In this document: positions 4,943 through 6,330 of the stretch, one piece after another | Position numbering within the stretch: position 1 is the stretch's first letter | Layout: each line of letters begins with the position of its first letter | NCBI GenBank assembly: GCA_945907085.1 | Contig: CAMDSS010000114.1 | Location: 1 to 6,330, forward strand | DNA: 6,330 nucleotides | DNA from: Cyanobium sp. NIES-981 | GTDB lineage: Bacteria > Cyanobacteriota > Cyanobacteriia > PCC-6307 > Cyanobiaceae | Direction of reading: 5' to 3' | The notes under the pieces: model-generated | The model's database searches: none | Told to the model about the DNA's origin: nothing | What the model saw: the letters and a program-made list of their open reading frames with translations, nothing else | Position numbers and translations under genes: made by a program

Positions 4943-6298
4943 ATGGCCAGGGGACCCGCCAAGGTGCTAGTGCTCGCAAGTGTTGGAGCAACGGGACTTT
5001 TGGCGTCGATCGCCCTCCCCCCTTTGCTTGCACCAAGTGGGGCTTCGCTCATCAGCGATAGCCCAAAGGAGGTGATGGACCAGGCCTGGCAGATCGTCTT
5101 CCGCGACTATCTCGATATCAACGGCAAATACACGCCGGAGCTGTGGCGCAAGCTGCGTAAGGCCATGTTGGCCAAAACCTATGGCAGTCCGAAGGAAGCC
5201 TATGAAGGTATTCGGGGCATGCTCTCCAGCCTGGATGACCCCTATACCCGCTTCCTGGACCCGCGGGAGTTCAAGGAAATGCAGATCGACACCTCGGGGG
5301 AGCTCTCCGGGGTTGGTATCCAGCTGAGCCTGGATAAGGACACCAAACAGTTGGTGGTCATTTCCCCCATTGAAGGCTCCCCAGCTTCCAAGGCTGGCGT
5401 TCAGCCGAAGGATGTGATTCTGGCCATCGATGGCAAGAGCACCAAGGGCATGGGCACCGAAGACGCTGTCAAATTGATCCGCGGCCAGGCCGGCACCACC
5501 GTCACCCTCACCCTCAAGCGCAAGACCCAAACCCTGGACCTGGCGTTGACGCGCCAGAGGATTGAATTGCATGCGGTGGAGCACCAACTCAACACCGCCC
5601 CCGATGGCGGCAAGGTGGGCTATATCCGCCTGAAGCAATTCACGGCAACGGCTACGAAAGATATGCGCCTTGCCGTGCAGGATTTGGAGGCGAAGGGTGT
5701 TGATGGTTATGTACTCGACCTACGCAGCAACCCCGGTGGATTGTTGGTCGCGAGTGTCGAAATAGCCCGGGAGTGGCTCAACGAGGGCACGATTGTGTCC
5801 ACCAAAACCCGCGATGGCATTCAGGACGTTAAGCGGGCTACGGGCCGGGCGCTGACCGATAAACCCCTGGTGATTTTGGTCAACGAGGGTTCCGCCAGTG
5901 CCAGTGAGATCCTCTCCGGTGCCCTTCAGGACAACCACCGGGCCCTGTTGGTGGGTCAAAAGACCTTTGGTAAGGGTCTGGTGCAATCGGTACGCGGCCT
6001 CTCCGATGGCTCCGGCATGACCGTGACCATCGCCAAGTACCTCACCCCCAGTGGCCGGGATATTCACAAGCACGGCATTGATCCGGATGTGCCGGTCAAG
6101 ATGACCGCGCTGGAGGCCCAGCGGCTGAAGCTTGAGGATCTGGGTACCCGGCGCGATCCCCAGTACAAGGTGGCAGAAAACACCCTGGTGAAACAGCTCA
6201 ATACCCTCAAGGCCTCAGCCAAAACTCCTGCCAAGCCGGGTGTGCAGGCCTACAGCCCCACGGGTGCCAATTTGCCCTCAGCCCTGCCCAATAACTAG
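4943..6298 (+). CDS. Carboxyl-terminal processing protease, S41A family, PDZ-containing
   Basis: This 451-residue exported serine protease cleaves near the C-termini of envelope or thylakoid-lumen proteins. Residues 1-31 are a signal peptide or membrane anchor (basic MARGPAK, then a hydrophobic stretch). A helical region with SSLDDPYTRFLDP (95-107) precedes a PDZ domain at about 115-205, including LSGVGIQL (121-128) and GSPASKAGVQPKDVILAIDG (145-164). The S41 catalytic core covers about 223-385, with GYIRLKQF (227-233), DLRSNPGG (259-266), SASASEI containing nucleophile Ser319 and Glu322, and TFGKGLVQS with general base Lys344; the Ser-to-Lys spacing of 25 equals that of the D1 protease and E. 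coli Prc. After the core comes a tail of about 65 residues rich in Ala, Pro and Lys. Cyanobacteria carry several paralogs (CtpA, CtpB, CtpC; also called ctpZ in picocyanobacteria); CtpA matures photosystem II protein D1. The tail and the sequence around the core make a CtpB/CtpC-type paralog plausible, so I give no symbol. A GTG start at 4910 (462 residues) is the alternative. Confidence 0.93.
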   Translation: MARGPAKVLVLASVGATGLLASIALPPLLAPSGASLISDSPKEVMDQAWQIVFRDYLDINGKYTPELWRKLRKAMLAKTYGSPKEAYEGIRGMLSSLDDPYTRFLDPREFKEMQIDTSGELSGVGIQLSLDKDTKQLVVISPIEGSPASKAGVQPKDVILAIDGKSTKGMGTEDAVKLIRGQAGTTVTLTLKRKTQTLDLALTRQRIELHAVEHQLNTAPDGGKVGYIRLKQFTATATKDMRLAVQDLEAKGVDGYVLDLRSNPGGLLVASVEIAREWLNEGTIVSTKTRDGIQDVKRATGRALTDKPLVILVNEGSASASEILSGALQDNHRALLVGQKTFGKGLVQSVRGLSDGSGMTVTIAKYLTPSGRDIHKHGIDPDVPVKMTALEAQRLKLEDLGTRRDPQYKVAENTLVKQLNTLKASAKTPAKPGVQAYSPTGANLPSALPNN

Positions 6299-6303
6299 GG
6301 GGG
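6297..6303 (+). promoter_or_regulatory. G-rich ribosome binding site for the next gene
   Basis: AGGGGGG overlaps the last two bases of the protease stop codon and ends four bases before ATG 6308. It is the most purine-rich Shine-Dalgarno-like site in the window and supports translation of a downstream gene coupled to the protease gene. Confidence 0.45.
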
Positions 6304-6307
6304 TTGC

Positions 6308-6330
6308 ATGAGTTCCCTCTGGCGAAGCAA
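6308..6330 (+). CDS. Start of an unidentified downstream gene, cut by the window end
   Basis: ATG at 6308 opens a frame (MSSLWRS) that runs off the window after seven full codons. It lies 9 bp after the protease stop and behind a G-rich ribosome binding site, as expected for the next gene of an operon. Seven residues are too few to name a product, so none is offered; it could also be a chance ATG. Confidence 0.4.

Noticed and set aside
3522..5036. A 504-codon open frame on the minus strand covering all of ispG
   Set aside because: It runs in exact codon register with ispG, so its stops would need TTA, CTA or TCA codons in ispG, which a GC-rich genome avoids. The translation resembles no family, and ispG is unmistakable on the other strand.
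4967..5638. A 223-codon minus-strand frame opposite the protease gene
   Set aside because: It is also in codon register with the protease gene and is explained by the same codon avoidance; the protein looks like no known family.

Overview
The window looks like ordinary chromosomal DNA from a GC-rich cyanobacterium, most likely of the Synechococcus/Cyanobium (picocyanobacterial) type. The basis is the cyanobacterial look of the IspG and carboxyl-terminal protease genes, their adjacency, about 64% GC in a counted part of ispG (3661-3960), the lack of Shine-Dalgarno sequences before several genes, and two copies of the HIP1 octamer GCGATCGC. The assignment to group is inference. No phage, transposon, CRISPR or RNA gene was seen.

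Layout: (1) 1-576, plus strand, the 3' end of a CPA1-type Na+/H+ antiporter whose 5' half is clearly AT-richer than the rest of the window. (2) 622-1569, minus strand, a secreted PhnD-type ABC transporter substrate-binding protein, closest in my recollection to the putative selenate-binding branch; it converges on the antiporter, and a perfect 13-bp inverted repeat lies at the junction. (3) 1630-2808, minus strand, a class I PLP aminotransferase (aspartate aminotransferase type) 60 bp upstream of the binding protein and probably co-transcribed with it. (4) 2809-2959, a divergent intergenic region with small repeats. (5) 2960-3583, a family 4 (4Fe-4S) uracil-DNA glycosylase. (6) 3615-4853, ispG of the MEP isoprenoid pathway. 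(7) 4943-6298, a PDZ-containing S41 carboxyl-terminal processing protease. (8) 6308 onward, the first codons of another gene after a strong G-rich ribosome binding site.

The three complete plus-strand genes are closely spaced and may form one transcription unit, but their products serve unrelated jobs (DNA repair, isoprenoid synthesis, protein processing). Two of them, the glycosylase and IspG, carry 4Fe-4S clusters. The minus-strand pair joins amino acid metabolism to uptake of a small oxyanion; no permease or ATPase gene for that transporter is present here.

I found no convincing undescribed system. The points most worth checking are the ligand of the orphan binding protein, the inverted repeat between the convergent genes, a 13-bp dyad upstream of the binding-protein gene, the composition shift inside the antiporter gene, and a tandem repeat directly before the glycosylase start codon.
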